Shown here: in pieces, positions 28,621 through 38,018 of the stretch
Numbering within the stretch: the stretch's first letter is position 1
How the letters are laid out: each line of letters opens with the position of its first letter
DNA from: CAVVDT01 sp963747005
GTDB lineage: Bacteria; Pseudomonadota; Alphaproteobacteria; Rhizobiales; Aestuariivirgaceae
Direction of reading: 5' to 3'
NCBI GenBank assembly: GCA_963747005.1
Contig: CAVVDT010000012.1
Span: 62,001-126,000 of the forward strand
DNA: 64,000 bases
The notes under the pieces: generated by a model
Told to the model about the DNA's origin: nothing
What the model saw: the letters and a program-made list of their open reading frames with translations, nothing else
Databases searched by the model: none
Translations under genes and position numbers: made by a program

Positions 28621-29610
28621 TCAGGGAATGAGCCCCATCTTGACGGCGAAAATCAGGACGGGAATGGTGAAGGCCGACAGGAGCGTCGATACCAGGATGC
28701 TGCTGGAGGCCCCCTCGATATAGGTTTGATACTGGCTTGCCAAGACAAACACATTGGCCGCCGTGGGAAGCGCCGCCATCATCACCGCCACATGCACCCA
28801 CAGGGGATCGAAGCCACCGACCAGTGTCAAAAGCGTGTAGGCCAGCAGCGGATGGATCACCAGCTTGAAGGCGATCAACAGGGGAAATTCCCGGCCGATG
28901 CCTGCAAAATGCCGCAGGCCAACTGTTACACCGAGTGCAAACAGCGCTACCGGGCCGGCCGCCCGCGACAGGGTTTGAAGCACCTGATCGATGATGGCGA
29001 CGCCTGGAACCGCAAAGGCCTCGGCGGCAATGTCCGGCCTGAAATAGGTGAGCGCCGAGGCCATGCCGCCCAAGAGAGTTGCGACAATGAAAGGATGCGA
29101 GATGATCGACCACGCGATGTGAGTGATCAGCCGCCCGGGCGGGAGTTCGCGGGCGCGACTGTGGCCGAGGGCGGCCAGCATCGGCGTCAGGGTGAACTGC
29201 AGGATGTTGTCGAAACAGAAGATGAGCACCGCCGGCACCACCGCTTCGCGCCCGAAGAAGGCGACCGCCAGCGGCAGGCCCATATAGCCGATATTACCGT
29301 AGCTCGCCGCCATGCCCTGAATGGCGGCGGGAGCCATGTCGGTTCCCAGCACAAGCCTCGACAAACCGAACGGCACCAGGAAAACCAGCGCCGTGGCGAG
29401 GGTCGTGGTGGTGAAAAACGGCCAGGCGATGAGCTGTTGGAAAGGCGCCACCGCGATGGTGCGGAAGATCAGCGAAGTCAGTGCGAAATAGACGACGAAA
29501 ATGTTGAGCCAGTAGAGGTCCTGGCGCTCCTTTCCGAACACCCGCGCCGCCAACATGCCGAGCACGACCAGTCCGAAAAAGGGCATCGCAAGGTTGAGGA
29601 TGGTGATCAT
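28621..29610 (-). CDS. AEC family transporter
   Basis: A 329-residue membrane protein of the auxin efflux carrier (AEC) family, with ten predicted membrane segments in two five-helix repeats. The first half shows [19 protein letters not shown], with the Asn/Gly-rich crossover typical of the family, and the C-terminal half shows [19 protein letters not shown]. Bacterial members export or import dicarboxylates such as malate or malonate, or related acids. The ATG at 29610 follows an in-frame TTG. It lies 24 bp upstream of the CoA transferase on the same strand, so co-transcription is likely; a shared organic acid substrate is inference. Confidence 0.85.
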   Translation of the reverse strand: MITILNLAMPFFGLVVLGMLAARVFGKERQDLYWLNIFVVYFALTSLIFRTIAVAPFQQLIAWPFFTTTTLATALVFLVPFGLSRLVLGTDMAPAAIQGMAASYGNIGYMGLPLAVAFFGREAVVPAVLIFCFDNILQFTLTPMLAALGHSRARELPPGRLITHIAWSIISHPFIVATLLGGMASALTYFRPDIAAEAFAVPGVAIIDQVLQTLSRAAGPVALFALGVTVGLRHFAGIGREFPLLIAFKLVIHPLLAYTLLTLVGGFDPLWVHVAVMMAALPTAANVFVLASQYQTYIEGASSSILVSTLLSAFTIPVLIFAVKMGLIP

Positions 29611-29761
29611 CAATTCGCCGCAGGCCGGGGGAGAGCTTGCCCGGCTTGCTAGCCGCTGCCTCGCGAAGCGTCAACCGGTCGAGGGTCTTGCCGGCGCCGC
29701 GTCGATGGCCTATTGCCCCTGCCCCGAGACCCTTTCGCCACCTTCAGGGGACGAAACCTTC

Positions 29762-30805
29762 ATGCGTCTGCCATCGCGTTTCTACAAACCGCTCGCCATC
29801 GGCGCCCCCGCCCCGTGGCGCGAGCCGCCGGTCAGGCTGGAGCGGATGATCCATTTCTTTCCGCCGCAGGTGGCAAAGATGCGCGCCAAGGTGCCGGACA
29901 TGATCGCCCAGGCCGATGTGCTGCTGGGCAACCTGGAAGACGCCATTCCCGCCGACCAGAAGGAGGCGGCACGCGCCGGTTTCATCGAGGCCGCCCGGGC
30001 CAACGATTTCGGCTCGACCGGCCTGTGGACCCGCATCAACTGCCTCAACAGTCCCTGGGCGCTCGATGACATCGTCGACATCGTTGCAAGCGTCGGCGAC
30101 AAGCTCGATGTGATCATGCTGCCGAAGGTCGAAGGGGTGTGGGACATCCACTATGTCGACCAGCTCCTCGCGCAGTTGGAGGCGCGACACGGCATCGCCC
30201 GCCCCATCCTCATCCATGCCATCCTCGAAACCGCAGAAGGTGTTAAAAACGTTGAGGAAATCGCGGCGTCCTCACCGCGCATGCACGGCATGAGCCTCGG
30301 CCCCGCCGATCTTGCCGCCTCGCGCGGCATGAAGACGACACGGGTGGGCGGCGGGCATCCGGCCTATGGCGTCCTCGCCGACAGTTCGGGCGAAGGCGCC
30401 CCCCGCACCTTTTACCAGCAGGACCTGTGGCACTACACCGTCGCCCGCATGGTCGATGCCTGCGCCAGCAATGGCATCAAGGCGTTTTACGGGCCATTCG
30501 GCGATTTTTCCGATCCAGCGGCATGCGAAGCGCAGTTTCGCAACGCCTTCCTGCAGGGTTGCGTGGGGGCGTGGTCGCTGCATCCCAGCCAGCTCGACAT
30601 TGCCCGGCGGGTGTTCTCGCCGCCGGTCGATGAAGTGAAATTCGCCCTGCGCATCCTCGACGCCATGCCGGACGGCACCGGCGCGGTGATGATCGACGGC
30701 AAGATGCAGGATGATGCCACCTGGAAGCAGGCCAAGGTCATCGTCGACCTGGCCCGCTTGGTGGCATCGCGCGAACCCGACATGGCCGTCCTTTATGGCT
30801 TGTGA
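29762..30805 (+). CDS. HpcH/HpaI-type CoA ester lyase (malyl-CoA lyase-like)
   Basis: A 347-residue TIM-barrel lyase of the CitE/malyl-CoA lyase group, which split or form C-C bonds in (S)-malyl-CoA or beta-methylmalyl-CoA. Seen are [18 protein letters not shown] (metal-ligand Glu/Asp and Arg region), [48 protein letters not shown] with the second metal Glu, and [11 protein letters not shown]. The length and the C-terminal region fit L-malyl-CoA/beta-methylmalyl-CoA lyase better than the shorter CitE. The ATG at 29762 has AGGGGA about 11 bases upstream. It stands alone; glyoxylate and CoA-ester metabolism is the likely role. Confidence 0.85.
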   Translation: MRLPSRFYKPLAIGAPAPWREPPVRLERMIHFFPPQVAKMRAKVPDMIAQADVLLGNLEDAIPADQKEAARAGFIEAARANDFGSTGLWTRINCLNSPWALDDIVDIVASVGDKLDVIMLPKVEGVWDIHYVDQLLAQLEARHGIARPILIHAILETAEGVKNVEEIAASSPRMHGMSLGPADLAASRGMKTTRVGGGHPAYGVLADSSGEGAPRTFYQQDLWHYTVARMVDACASNGIKAFYGPFGDFSDPAACEAQFRNAFLQGCVGAWSLHPSQLDIARRVFSPPVDEVKFALRILDAMPDGTGAVMIDGKMQDDATWKQAKVIVDLARLVASREPDMAVLYGL

Positions 30806-30827
30806 CACCATAACAACGGGCCGCCTC

Positions 30828-30855
30828 TTGCCAAGTTGCCGGGCTGCGCTATTTG
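30828..30855 (+). promoter_or_regulatory. hspQ promoter, possibly heat-shock type
   Basis: TTGCCA (30828-30833) and TATTTG (30850-30855) are 16 bases apart; in extended form CTTGCC...CTATTT, which resembles both the RpoD and RpoH consensus of alphaproteobacteria. The expected transcription start is at about 30862, next to the ATG at 30863, so the mRNA would be leaderless; no ribosome binding site at a normal distance is seen. Confidence 0.5.
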
Positions 30856-30862
30856 ATAGGCT

Positions 30863-31204
30863 ATGGCCAAAGTGAACAGAGAGGCGAAATTCCGCATCGG
30901 ACAGGTGGTGAAACACCGCCTTTTTCCGTTTCGCGGCGTGATATTCGACGTCGATCCCACGTTTTCCAACACCGAGGAATGGTGGCAGTCGATCCCTGAG
31001 GAAATCCGCCCCGTCAAGGACCAGCCATTCTATCATCTCCTCGCCGAGAACGACGAGACGGAATACGTCGCCTATGTTTCGGAACAGAACCTGCTGGCCG
31101 ATGATTCAGGCGAGCCGGTGCGCCATCCGCAGGTGCGCGAGTTCTTCTCCAGCTACGACGCCAAGACCCGCAGCTATCGCTACCGCGACGGCGTAGTGCA
31201 TTAA
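30863..31204 (+). CDS. hspQ: Heat shock protein HspQ (hemimethylated DNA-binding family)
   Basis: A 113-residue HspQ/YccV-family protein. In E. coli HspQ is a heat-shock protein that binds hemimethylated oriC DNA and acts as an adaptor or enhancer for Lon protease. FRIGQVVKHRLFPFRGVIFDVDP at the start and the DQPFYHLLAE segment are the family core (shown here as KHRLFPFRGVIFDVDP). The TEYVAYVSEQNLL stretch follows. The length is normal. It is a single gene between the lyase and the DUF2334 gene, with the promoter described at 30828. Confidence 0.9.
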   Translation: MAKVNREAKFRIGQVVKHRLFPFRGVIFDVDPTFSNTEEWWQSIPEEIRPVKDQPFYHLLAENDETEYVAYVSEQNLLADDSGEPVRHPQVREFFSSYDAKTRSYRYRDGVVH

Positions 31205-31303
31205 GGTTATTTAAAAATCGAGCCTTCAGTCTGGCGCGTGTTCAGGCGGTGGCGTGCCGCAAGTGCAACGGCGCCCGCGCCACTCGATGCAGACGGCGGC
31301 TTG

Positions 31304-33103
31304 ATGCAGGCAATCGGCAACATTCAACGAGCGTCCTCGCGACTGCTGGCGCTTGCCTGCCTTGCCCTGACGTTCGTTGCCTACGACATCCCCCCGGTAC
31401 GGGAGGTCTGGGGCGACCCGCAAATCGAAATCAGCATCCCGCGCCTTGCCGCCGTCGCCGCGTCTGCCGGCAAGACCGACCTCGGCGGCTCCCTCGCGGC
31501 GTTTCGGGCCGACACGAGCGCGAAAACTGTCACGCCCATCGCGTCCCCCAAGAAGGTGGCGATCTACTACGACGACATCTCCTACGGTCCCAACAGGAAA
31601 TACGGGCAGATCTATTCGCGCTTCATGTTCAACCTCATGGGGCACTTCGACATCGTGCCGGCAATCCTGCCGATTTCCCGTTACGAGGCAGGCGACATCG
31701 AGCATTTCGATGTGACCTTCTATGTCGGCACCGATCCATCGACGAGCATGCCGAAGGTGTTCTTCAGCGATGTGATCGCCACTTCGAGGACCGTCGTGTG
31801 GCTGGGCGAGAGCCTCTACAACATTCCCGTGGCGAGCGATGCCGCCTTTGCGATGAAATACGGCTTCAGGAACTACGGCACGCTCTATGTGGGCCCGAAG
31901 AAGCCCGGCAGCCGCGAGAATCGCAACTTCTACGATGTCGTTACCTACAAGGGGGTCGATCTCAGCCGCGATGAGAAGTTCGACACCTCGTTCTCCGGCG
32001 TCCAGATCACCGATCCGGCGAAGGTCCACGTATGAGCGCGGGTGCGCAACCTCACCAGCGGCGATTCACAGCCCTACATCCTGCAATCGGCGAATTTCTG
32101 GTTCGTGGCCGGGATGCCGTTCAACGCGCTGGAGGCGGACCGCCCCTATCTGGCGTTCTGCGACATTCTGCATGACATCCTCGGCATCGACCACGCGGGA
32201 CGCCATCTGGCAATGCTCAGGCTTGAGGATGTCCATGCCAAGAACCCCGCCAGCAGCCTTCGCAAGCTGAACCGGTTCCTTACCGCCCGCCACATCCCCT
32301 ATTCCATCGCCGTCATCCCGCACTACGTCGACCCCGTCGGCCGCTACAACCACGGCGTCCCGGAAGAATTGCCCATCGACGGCGGCGGGCTTGCGATTGG
32401 CGTGCGCATGGCCCTGCAGCAGGCGGTGAAGGACGGCGCCAGGATCGTCATGCATGGCTATACCCACCAATACGACCCATCCGGGTCCAAAGGCTCCACC
32501 GTGAGTGCCGAAGGGTTCGAATTCTGGGACAGCGTCCATGATCTGCCGCCGGCCGCCGAGACGCCGCGCTGGGTGCTCAGCCGCCTTGCGCATGGCATAG
32601 CCGAACTCGATGCAGCGGGGTTGAAACCGGACTCTTTTGAAATGCCGCACTATCTGGCATCGCCGCTCGATTATCGCATGGTCGCTCTGGCCTTTCAGCA
32701 CACCTATCAGCGTGTCACTTATTTCACGACCGATCTGGAGGGCGTGGACGATACTCCCGCGCTGGCCAAAGAGCGCCTCGCACAGGACTTTCCCTATGTG
32801 ATTCACCGCGATTATTATGGCCAATACGTCATTCCAGAAAACATCGGCTACCTCTATTACAAGAACAACAAAAGCAGCGCTGCGGACATTCTGCACAAGG
32901 CCCATACCATGACGGTGGTGCGCGACGGCATCGCTTCCCTGTTCGTGCATCCCTACCTCTTCAACAGCGATCTCAAGGACCGGGCCTGGGCCGATCTGGA
33001 AAAGATCGTCGATGGCATTTCGGCCATGGGCTATAAGTGGACCAACGATCCCGACCAGCCCGGCAACGCGGCGCTCAACGCAGTGTCCCGTCCTCCCGGC
33101 TGA
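31304..33103 (+). pseudogene. DUF2334 deacetylase-like gene with in-frame TGA
   Basis: One continuous frame of 600 codons is broken only by TGA at 32033-32035. The N-terminal part (243 codons) has an anchor or signal helix (LLALACLALTFVAYDI) and a domain with VAIYYDDISYGPNRKYGQIY. After the stop the frame resumes at once (ARVRNLTSGDSQPYILQ) and carries the DUF2334 polysaccharide-deacetylase-like domain: MLRLEDVHAKNP with the metal Asp/Glu pair and IVMHGYTHQYDPSG with the metal histidines. There is no frameshift and the downstream half looks intact, so this is a recent nonsense change, a base-calling error or a read-through site. The downstream half could restart at the GTG at 32042. The upstream ATG at 31304 is preferred to a GTG at 31238. 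Its 3' end overlaps recO by 29 bp. Confidence 0.7.
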
Positions 33104-33815
33104 GGAAGGCCGAGACCATCCATTTGCGCGCTTCGGGTTCATCAAGGCCGCGCGGTTCCATGATGTGGCGCATGAGGAAGTGGCCGGTAAGCCGGAAGCC
33201 GGCAGCGATATCTTCCCCGGTCGCCTGCCCCGCCTGACTCCCCAGCAGGAAGGCCGGCAGCTTCAGAAGCTTGTCATGCCAGACCGCCCCTGCCCCAGCA
33301 CTCACCGCCCTGGCGCTGCGCGGCGACACGTAGATGAGATCGTCGACGCTGCCGCTGGCGGCGCAGCGGGTGAGATCGAGCCCGAAGCCCAGTTCATCGA
33401 GGAGTCCCAGTTCCCAGCGCACCATCAGGGCGGGCCAGTGATCGCCCTCTTCGAGCGCCGCAAGCACGATGCCGGCTGCCTCATAGAGCCGGGCATGCGG
33501 CTCGCGTTCGGGCAACAGGCGGCACAACGCGGTAAGGCTGGTGAGCGCGGCAAGCTTGCCGGGATCATCGATGAGCGCCGCCAACCGCATGGTCAACGGC
33601 TCGACGGTGAAGGTGCCCAAATGATCTTCCAGCCGCGCCCGCCAGGTAAGCGCCACCTGGTTGCCAGGCTGCAGGACCGGCCGCAGGCGGCGTGAACGTC
33701 CGGCCCGCACCAGCCCCGAATGGCGGCCGTGCTCGCGCGTCAGAACATCAACCAGCGCCGATGTCTCGCCATGACGGCGCACGCCCAGCACCAGACCCTC
33801 GTCGTGCCATTCCAT
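33075..33815 (-). CDS. recO: DNA repair protein RecO
   Basis: Recombination mediator that helps load RecA onto SSB-coated DNA with RecR. The 246-residue protein has the N-terminal OB fold (MEWHDEGLVLGVRRHGETSA, the typical RecO start) and a helical C-terminal domain; the Cys zinc finger of some RecO proteins is reduced to a single Cys (RCAAS). It is last in the lepB-rnc-era-recO block, 27 bp after era, and its 3' end overlaps the convergent DUF2334 gene. Confidence 0.93.
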   Translation of the reverse strand: MEWHDEGLVLGVRRHGETSALVDVLTREHGRHSGLVRAGRSRRLRPVLQPGNQVALTWRARLEDHLGTFTVEPLTMRLAALIDDPGKLAALTSLTALCRLLPEREPHARLYEAAGIVLAALEEGDHWPALMVRWELGLLDELGFGLDLTRCAASGSVDDLIYVSPRSARAVSAGAGAVWHDKLLKLPAFLLGSQAGQATGEDIAAGFRLTGHFLMRHIMEPRGLDEPEARKWMVSAFLSREDGTLR

Positions 33816-33842
33816 GCGGCTTCCACCTCGATGGCGACGAAT

Positions 33843-34745
33843 TTACGGATCGAGACCCATCATGCGCAAGCGCTCCGGGTCGGCCGACCAGTTCTTGCGT
33901 ACCTTGACGAACAGAAAAAGATGGACCTTGTGTCCGAAGGCCTCGGCCATGGTGGCCCGTGCCGCCGAACCGATCGCCTTGATGGTCTGGCCCTTTTCGC
34001 CCAGCACGATGCGGCGCTGGCTCTCGCGCTCGACATAGATCACCTGATCGATGCGCACCGAGCCATCCTTCATCTCGCGCCAGCCTTCGGTCTCCACCGT
34101 CGAGGCATAGGGCAGTTCGTCATGCAACAGGTTGAAGACCTGTTCGCGGGTGAGTTCGGCGGCAAGGAAGCGCATGGGAAAATCCGCCACCTGATCTTCC
34201 GGATAGAGCCAGGGCCCCTCGGGCATGGCGGCGAACGCATAGGCCGCAAGCTCGGCAATGCCATCGCCTGTCAGGGCGCTGATCATGAAGGTGGCGGCGA
34301 ACTTCACCCGCTCGTTGAGACCTTGCGAGAGCGCCAGCAACCGCGAACGCTCGATCAGGTCGATCTTGTTGAGCACCAGCACCACCGCGGTCCTGACGCC
34401 GGCAAGACGCTCCAGCAGTGCCTCGACCTCCGCGGTGATGCCGGCGCGGGCATCGACCATGAGCAGCGCCAGGTCGGCCTCGTCCAATGCCGACCAGGCC
34501 GCCGTCACCATGGCCTTGTCGAGCGAGCGGCGCGGCGCGAAAATTCCGGGCGTGTCGACGAACACGATCTGCGCCCTGCCCTCGACCGCAATGGCCCGGA
34601 TGCGCGCCCGGGTGGTCTGCACCTTGTGGCTGACGATGGAGACCTTGGTGCCGGCCAAGGCGTTGACCAGTGTCGACTTGCCGGCGTTCGGCGCACCGAT
34701 GACAGCAGCGAAACCACAGGTCGTGGTGGCGGGTGTGGCAGTCAT
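33843..34745 (-). CDS. era: GTPase Era
   Basis: Ribosome assembly GTPase that binds the 3' end of 16S rRNA. The 300-residue protein has G1 GAPNAGKST (17-25), G3 DTPG, and G4 NKID, followed by a C-terminal KH domain containing the IVLGEKGQTIKAIGSAAR segment. It overlaps the rnc stop by 4 bp (ATGA), implying translational coupling. Confidence 0.97.
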   Translation of the reverse strand: MTATPATTTCGFAAVIGAPNAGKSTLVNALAGTKVSIVSHKVQTTRARIRAIAVEGRAQIVFVDTPGIFAPRRSLDKAMVTAAWSALDEADLALLMVDARAGITAEVEALLERLAGVRTAVVLVLNKIDLIERSRLLALSQGLNERVKFAATFMISALTGDGIAELAAYAFAAMPEGPWLYPEDQVADFPMRFLAAELTREQVFNLLHDELPYASTVETEGWREMKDGSVRIDQVIYVERESQRRIVLGEKGQTIKAIGSAARATMAEAFGHKVHLFLFVKVRKNWSADPERLRMMGLDP

Positions 34746-35416
34746 GTGCGGGGAATCTCGTGGCGGACGAGAAAGGCTTCGGCGGCGGCCTGTTCGGCCT
34801 CGCGCTTGCTCGACCCGCTGCCGGCGATCGGCGCATGACCTTCAACCGTCACCTCGGTGGTGAAAACCGGCGCATGATCCGGCCCCTCGCGGCCAACTAC
34901 CGCGTAGGCAGGCACCGGGAGGGCTCTCGCCATGGCCCATTCCTGCAATTGCGACTTGGGATCGCGGCGGGTTTCCTCGGCGGCCTCAAAGCCGTCTTCC
35001 CAGTGCCTGAGCACCACGGCGCGGGCCGCCTCGAGGCCGCCGTCCAGATAGGTGACGGCCAGCAGCGCCTCGCAGATGTCGGCCAATACCCGCGGCGTGG
35101 CATCGTTGTCGCCGACCAGGGCCCGCAGGCCCATGGCCTCGGCAACGCCGGCCAACGCCGTCCTGGAGACGAGTGCATTGAGGCGCCGGGCGAGTGCGCC
35201 CTCGGATATGTCGGGAAAGCGGCGGAACAATTCCTCGGCTACGACCAGGCCCAGCACCCGGTCGCCTAGGAATTCCAGGCGTTCGTTGTCGGCTTGCGGC
35301 TCGCCGGTGGGCCCGGCATGGCAAAGCGCCCGCTGCAGCAGGGATTTCCGGGTGAACCGGTGCGCCAGCCGCGCCTCGAGATCGGCGATTTCCTTCGGCG
35401 AAAGTTCGCCTGCCAT
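34742..35416 (-). CDS. rnc: Ribonuclease III
   Basis: Double-strand-specific RNase that matures rRNA and some mRNAs. The 224-residue protein has the catalytic signature NERLEFLGDRVLGLVVA (Glu and Asp metal ligands at about 45-52), a second acidic cluster near DICEALLAVTYLDGG, and a C-terminal double-stranded-RNA-binding domain (about 153-222) ending KREAEQAAAEAFL. The ATG at 35416 shares its A with the lepB stop (TGATG), so I chose it over an upstream in-frame start inside lepB. Confidence 0.96.
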   Translation of the reverse strand: MAGELSPKEIADLEARLAHRFTRKSLLQRALCHAGPTGEPQADNERLEFLGDRVLGLVVAEELFRRFPDISEGALARRLNALVSRTALAGVAEAMGLRALVGDNDATPRVLADICEALLAVTYLDGGLEAARAVVLRHWEDGFEAAEETRRDPKSQLQEWAMARALPVPAYAVVGREGPDHAPVFTTEVTVEGHAPIAGSGSSKREAEQAAAEAFLVRHEIPRT

Positions 35417-36270
35417 CAATGGATCAGTTTGAAGATGCGGCTCCAGCGAACGACGAACGGCCACCGCCAGACTTCCCACCATTGCGCATCGGGGCGATGG
35501 GAGAAGAACAGAACGTCCGCCTTGCCGATCAGGTTCTCGTACGGAACATAACCCACATCGAACCGGCTGTCGGTGGAATTGTCGCGATTGTCACCCATCA
35601 TGAAGAAGTGGTTGGGCGGCACATGGAACACACCGGTGTTGTCGCCCGGGGAATGATCGCTGAGATCGAAGGTGATGTAGCTCACGCCGTTCGGCAGCGT
35701 CTCGCGGTATTGCTTGACCGGAAACCGCACGCCGGTATTGGCCGGATCGAAACTGTCGGCGACGCGCTCGCGCTTCACCGCCTTGTCGTTGATGTAGAGA
35801 GTGCCGTCGCGCATCTGGATGGTATCGCCCGGCAGGCCGATGACGCGTTTGATGTAGTCGGTTTCGTTGTCGGTCGGCAGCTTGAACACCACCACGTCGC
35901 CACGCTTCGGCATGGCGGCGAAGATGTGGCGTCCGGTAAACGGCAGCGGCCCGAACTTGAACAGATCGACGCCGAAAACATTGATCCCGAAATTGAAGGA
36001 ATAGGGCCCGTAGCCGTAGGAGAGCTTGGAGACGAACAGATAGTCACCGACCAGCAGCGTCGGGATCATCGAGCCGGAAGGTATGTTGAAGGGCTGGAAA
36101 AAGAATGTGCGGATGACAAAGGCGATGAGCAAGGCCTGAATGACGACCTTGATGGTATCCCACACGCTTTCCTGCGATTTGCGTTGGGCGCCATTGGGAC
36201 CCGTCTTCTGCTTGTCGGCCTGTCGCAAATCCGCACCCATCTTTCTCAAGTCCGCCGGCGGCGGACGCAT
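35416..36270 (-). CDS. lepB: Signal peptidase I
   Basis: Removes signal peptides on the outer face of the inner membrane. The 284-residue protein has one N-terminal membrane anchor (VVIQALLIAFVIRTFFF), the catalytic Ser in IPSGSMIPTLLVGDYLFVSK, the catalytic Lys in DYIKRVIGLPGDTI, and the MMGDNRDNSTDSR box. An ATG at 36240 would drop ten residues; neither start has a clear ribosome binding site. It lies between acpS and rnc as in other alphaproteobacteria. Confidence 0.96.
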   Translation of the reverse strand: MRPPPADLRKMGADLRQADKQKTGPNGAQRKSQESVWDTIKVVIQALLIAFVIRTFFFQPFNIPSGSMIPTLLVGDYLFVSKLSYGYGPYSFNFGINVFGVDLFKFGPLPFTGRHIFAAMPKRGDVVVFKLPTDNETDYIKRVIGLPGDTIQMRDGTLYINDKAVKRERVADSFDPANTGVRFPVKQYRETLPNGVSYITFDLSDHSPGDNTGVFHVPPNHFFMMGDNRDNSTDSRFDVGYVPYENLIGKADVLFFSHRPDAQWWEVWRWPFVVRWSRIFKLIH

Positions 36271-36396
36271 CTATCAGGAAGGTCACGGGGCAAGGCTATA
36301 ACCCTTCGAATGCCGGGCCGCAATGAAAGCCGGCCTGCGGCCGGGAGTCGCTGATGCGGTGTTGCAGTGCGGCAACACCATATCGGCGCGGCGCAA

Positions 36397-36807
36397 TCAG
36401 GGTTGCCCGTCGATGGGCTCGGCCGAAATGATGACCACCGCCTGGGCGTAAGGGAAATCATCGGTCAGGGTGAGATGGATGACGGTGCGATAGCCGGGTG
36501 GCGTCATGGCCTCCAGGTGGCCCCTGGCGCCACCGTCGAGGACCAGTGTCGGCCGCCCCGAGCGTTCATTGACCACGCCCATGTCGCGCCAGAAGGTGCC
36601 CCTGCGAAATCCGGTACCCAAGGCCTTGGAGCAGGCCTCCTTGGCAGCGAATCGCTTGGCATAGGAGGCGGCTCGCTGAGCGCGCTTATCGGATTTGGCA
36701 CGTTCGATGTCGGTGAAGATGCGGGCGATGAAGCGCTCGCCGTAACGTTCCAGCGTCTGCTCGATGCGACGGATGTCGACGATGTCGTTGCCGATCCCGA
36801 GGATCAT
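36397..36807 (-). CDS. acpS: Holo-[acyl-carrier-protein] synthase
   Basis: Transfers 4'-phosphopantetheine from CoA to ACP. The 136-residue protein has both family motifs: [16 protein letters not shown] with the metal Asp, and [18 protein letters not shown] with the second metal ligand and CoA contact. Its ATG overlaps the DUF2062 stop (ATGA). In most relatives pdxJ sits directly upstream; here the DUF2062 gene takes that place. Confidence 0.95.
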   Translation of the reverse strand: MILGIGNDIVDIRRIEQTLERYGERFIARIFTDIERAKSDKRAQRAASYAKRFAAKEACSKALGTGFRRGTFWRDMGVVNERSGRPTLVLDGGARGHLEAMTPPGYRTVIHLTLTDDFPYAQAVVIISAEPIDGQP

Positions 36808-37394
36808 GCCTTGTTCTCCAGGTGCTGGTCGCGACGGTGGTGACGCCGGCGGCGGTGCTGATAGCCCTCCACGGCCCGTTTCAGTATCATGTAGATGGCG
36901 GCTGAAATCGGCAGGCCGATGATCAGCGCCCCGATCGACATGGGCAGGAGGACCGGGTGAAGGGCGCGCCAGAACTCCGCCCAGAACAGCACCGGATCCG
37001 AAAACAGTGTTGTCGACAGCCCCTTTGGCAGCTCTATGGCGACGTTGCCGCGGGTTGCGTGGCCAAGCAGCATGGCGCCGACATTATAGGTGGCGACCCA
37101 GATCAGCGGAAAGGTGAGCGGATTGCCGACGGCGGTGCCAAAGGCCGAGGCCACGATATTGCCGCCCAGCACGAAGGCGATGAGGCCGGCGATGATGAAA
37201 TGGAAACCGATGAATGGCGTGAACGAGGCAAAGACGCCGGCAGCAAAGCCCAGGGCGATGACATGCGGCGGCGCCTGGATGCGTTTCACCCGGTGGCCGA
37301 TATAGTGCCACCCGCGGCGCAGTCCCTTCTTTGGCCAGACAAAGTGCGTCGCCTTTTGCCAGAGAGTACGTGGCGTGCGCATGCGAAACAGCAT
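36804..37394 (-). CDS. DUF2062 membrane protein
   Basis: A 196-residue protein of the DUF2062 family, function unknown. There is a basic N-terminus ([15 protein letters not shown]), then membrane segments at about residues 45-75, 78-110 and 150-180, with the conserved [15 protein letters not shown] and [14 protein letters not shown] stretches, and a very basic His/Arg-rich tail ([11 protein letters not shown]). The family lies next to this operon in many rhizobia. It overlaps acpS by 4 bp and is 16 bp downstream of pyrE. Confidence 0.85.
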   Translation of the reverse strand: MLFRMRTPRTLWQKATHFVWPKKGLRRGWHYIGHRVKRIQAPPHVIALGFAAGVFASFTPFIGFHFIIAGLIAFVLGGNIVASAFGTAVGNPLTFPLIWVATYNVGAMLLGHATRGNVAIELPKGLSTTLFSDPVLFWAEFWRALHPVLLPMSIGALIIGLPISAAIYMILKRAVEGYQHRRRRHHRRDQHLENKA

Positions 37395-37410
37395 AAGGAG
37401 CCCCGAGCCT

Positions 37411-37998
37411 CTATTTCAGGCCACGGCTGCCGGGCTTGACTGCCGGCAAGGCAGCGAGTTCGGCAGGCAGCTCATCAGCCTTGTAGGTGGCGATCTCCAG
37501 TCTTGCCAGCGCCACCAGCCGGGTGCCGAGGTCGGCCTTGCCGCCGGACCGGTCGATGAGGCAGGCGGCCCCCACGGTCACCCCGCCGGCCTCTTCGATG
37601 CCGGCGATGCATTCGCGCGATGAAAGTCCGGTGGTCACAATATCCTCTACCATCAGGCATCGCGCGCCCTTGGCCAGGTCGAAGCCGCGCCGCAGCGTCA
37701 GCTTGCCGTCCACCCGTTCAAAAAAGATTGCCGGAACGCCAAGCTGGCGCCCCATCTCGTAGCCGACGATCACACCGCCCATGGCCGGCGATGCCACCAT
37801 GTCGATGGGGCCCTTGATGGTCTCGCGGACCTTCAGGGCCAGATCGCGGCACAACCGATCGGCGCGGCCCGGATCCATCAGCACCCGGGCGCATTGCAGG
37901 TAGGCCCCGCTGTGCAAACCCGAGGACAGCACGAAATGGCCTTCGAGCAGCGCCCCGGCTGCCCTGAATTCGGCAAGAACCTGGTCATTTGTCAGCAT
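37411..37998 (-). CDS. pyrE: Orotate phosphoribosyltransferase
   Basis: Converts orotate and PRPP to OMP in pyrimidine synthesis. The 195-residue protein has [20 protein letters not shown] at the N-terminus and the PRPP-binding loop [19 protein letters not shown] near residue 115. [15 protein letters not shown] and [15 protein letters not shown] complete the active site. It lies 20 bp downstream of the rsh gene on the same strand. Confidence 0.95.
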   Translation of the reverse strand: MLTNDQVLAEFRAAGALLEGHFVLSSGLHSGAYLQCARVLMDPGRADRLCRDLALKVRETIKGPIDMVASPAMGGVIVGYEMGRQLGVPAIFFERVDGKLTLRRGFDLAKGARCLMVEDIVTTGLSSRECIAGIEEAGGVTVGAACLIDRSGGKADLGTRLVALARLEIATYKADELPAELAALPAVKPGSRGLK

Positions 37999-38018
37999 AA
38001 AACCGCTCGCCGCTCCTC

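Noticed and set aside
29611..29761. A promoter candidate TTGCCG-17-TATTGC before the lyase gene
   Set aside because: The -10 match is poor and similar matches occur by chance in this composition.
32042..33103. Treating the second half of the DUF2334 gene as an independent gene
   Set aside because: It lies in the same frame, directly after the TGA, and its first residues continue the same domain, so one interrupted gene explains it better; the GTG restart remains possible.
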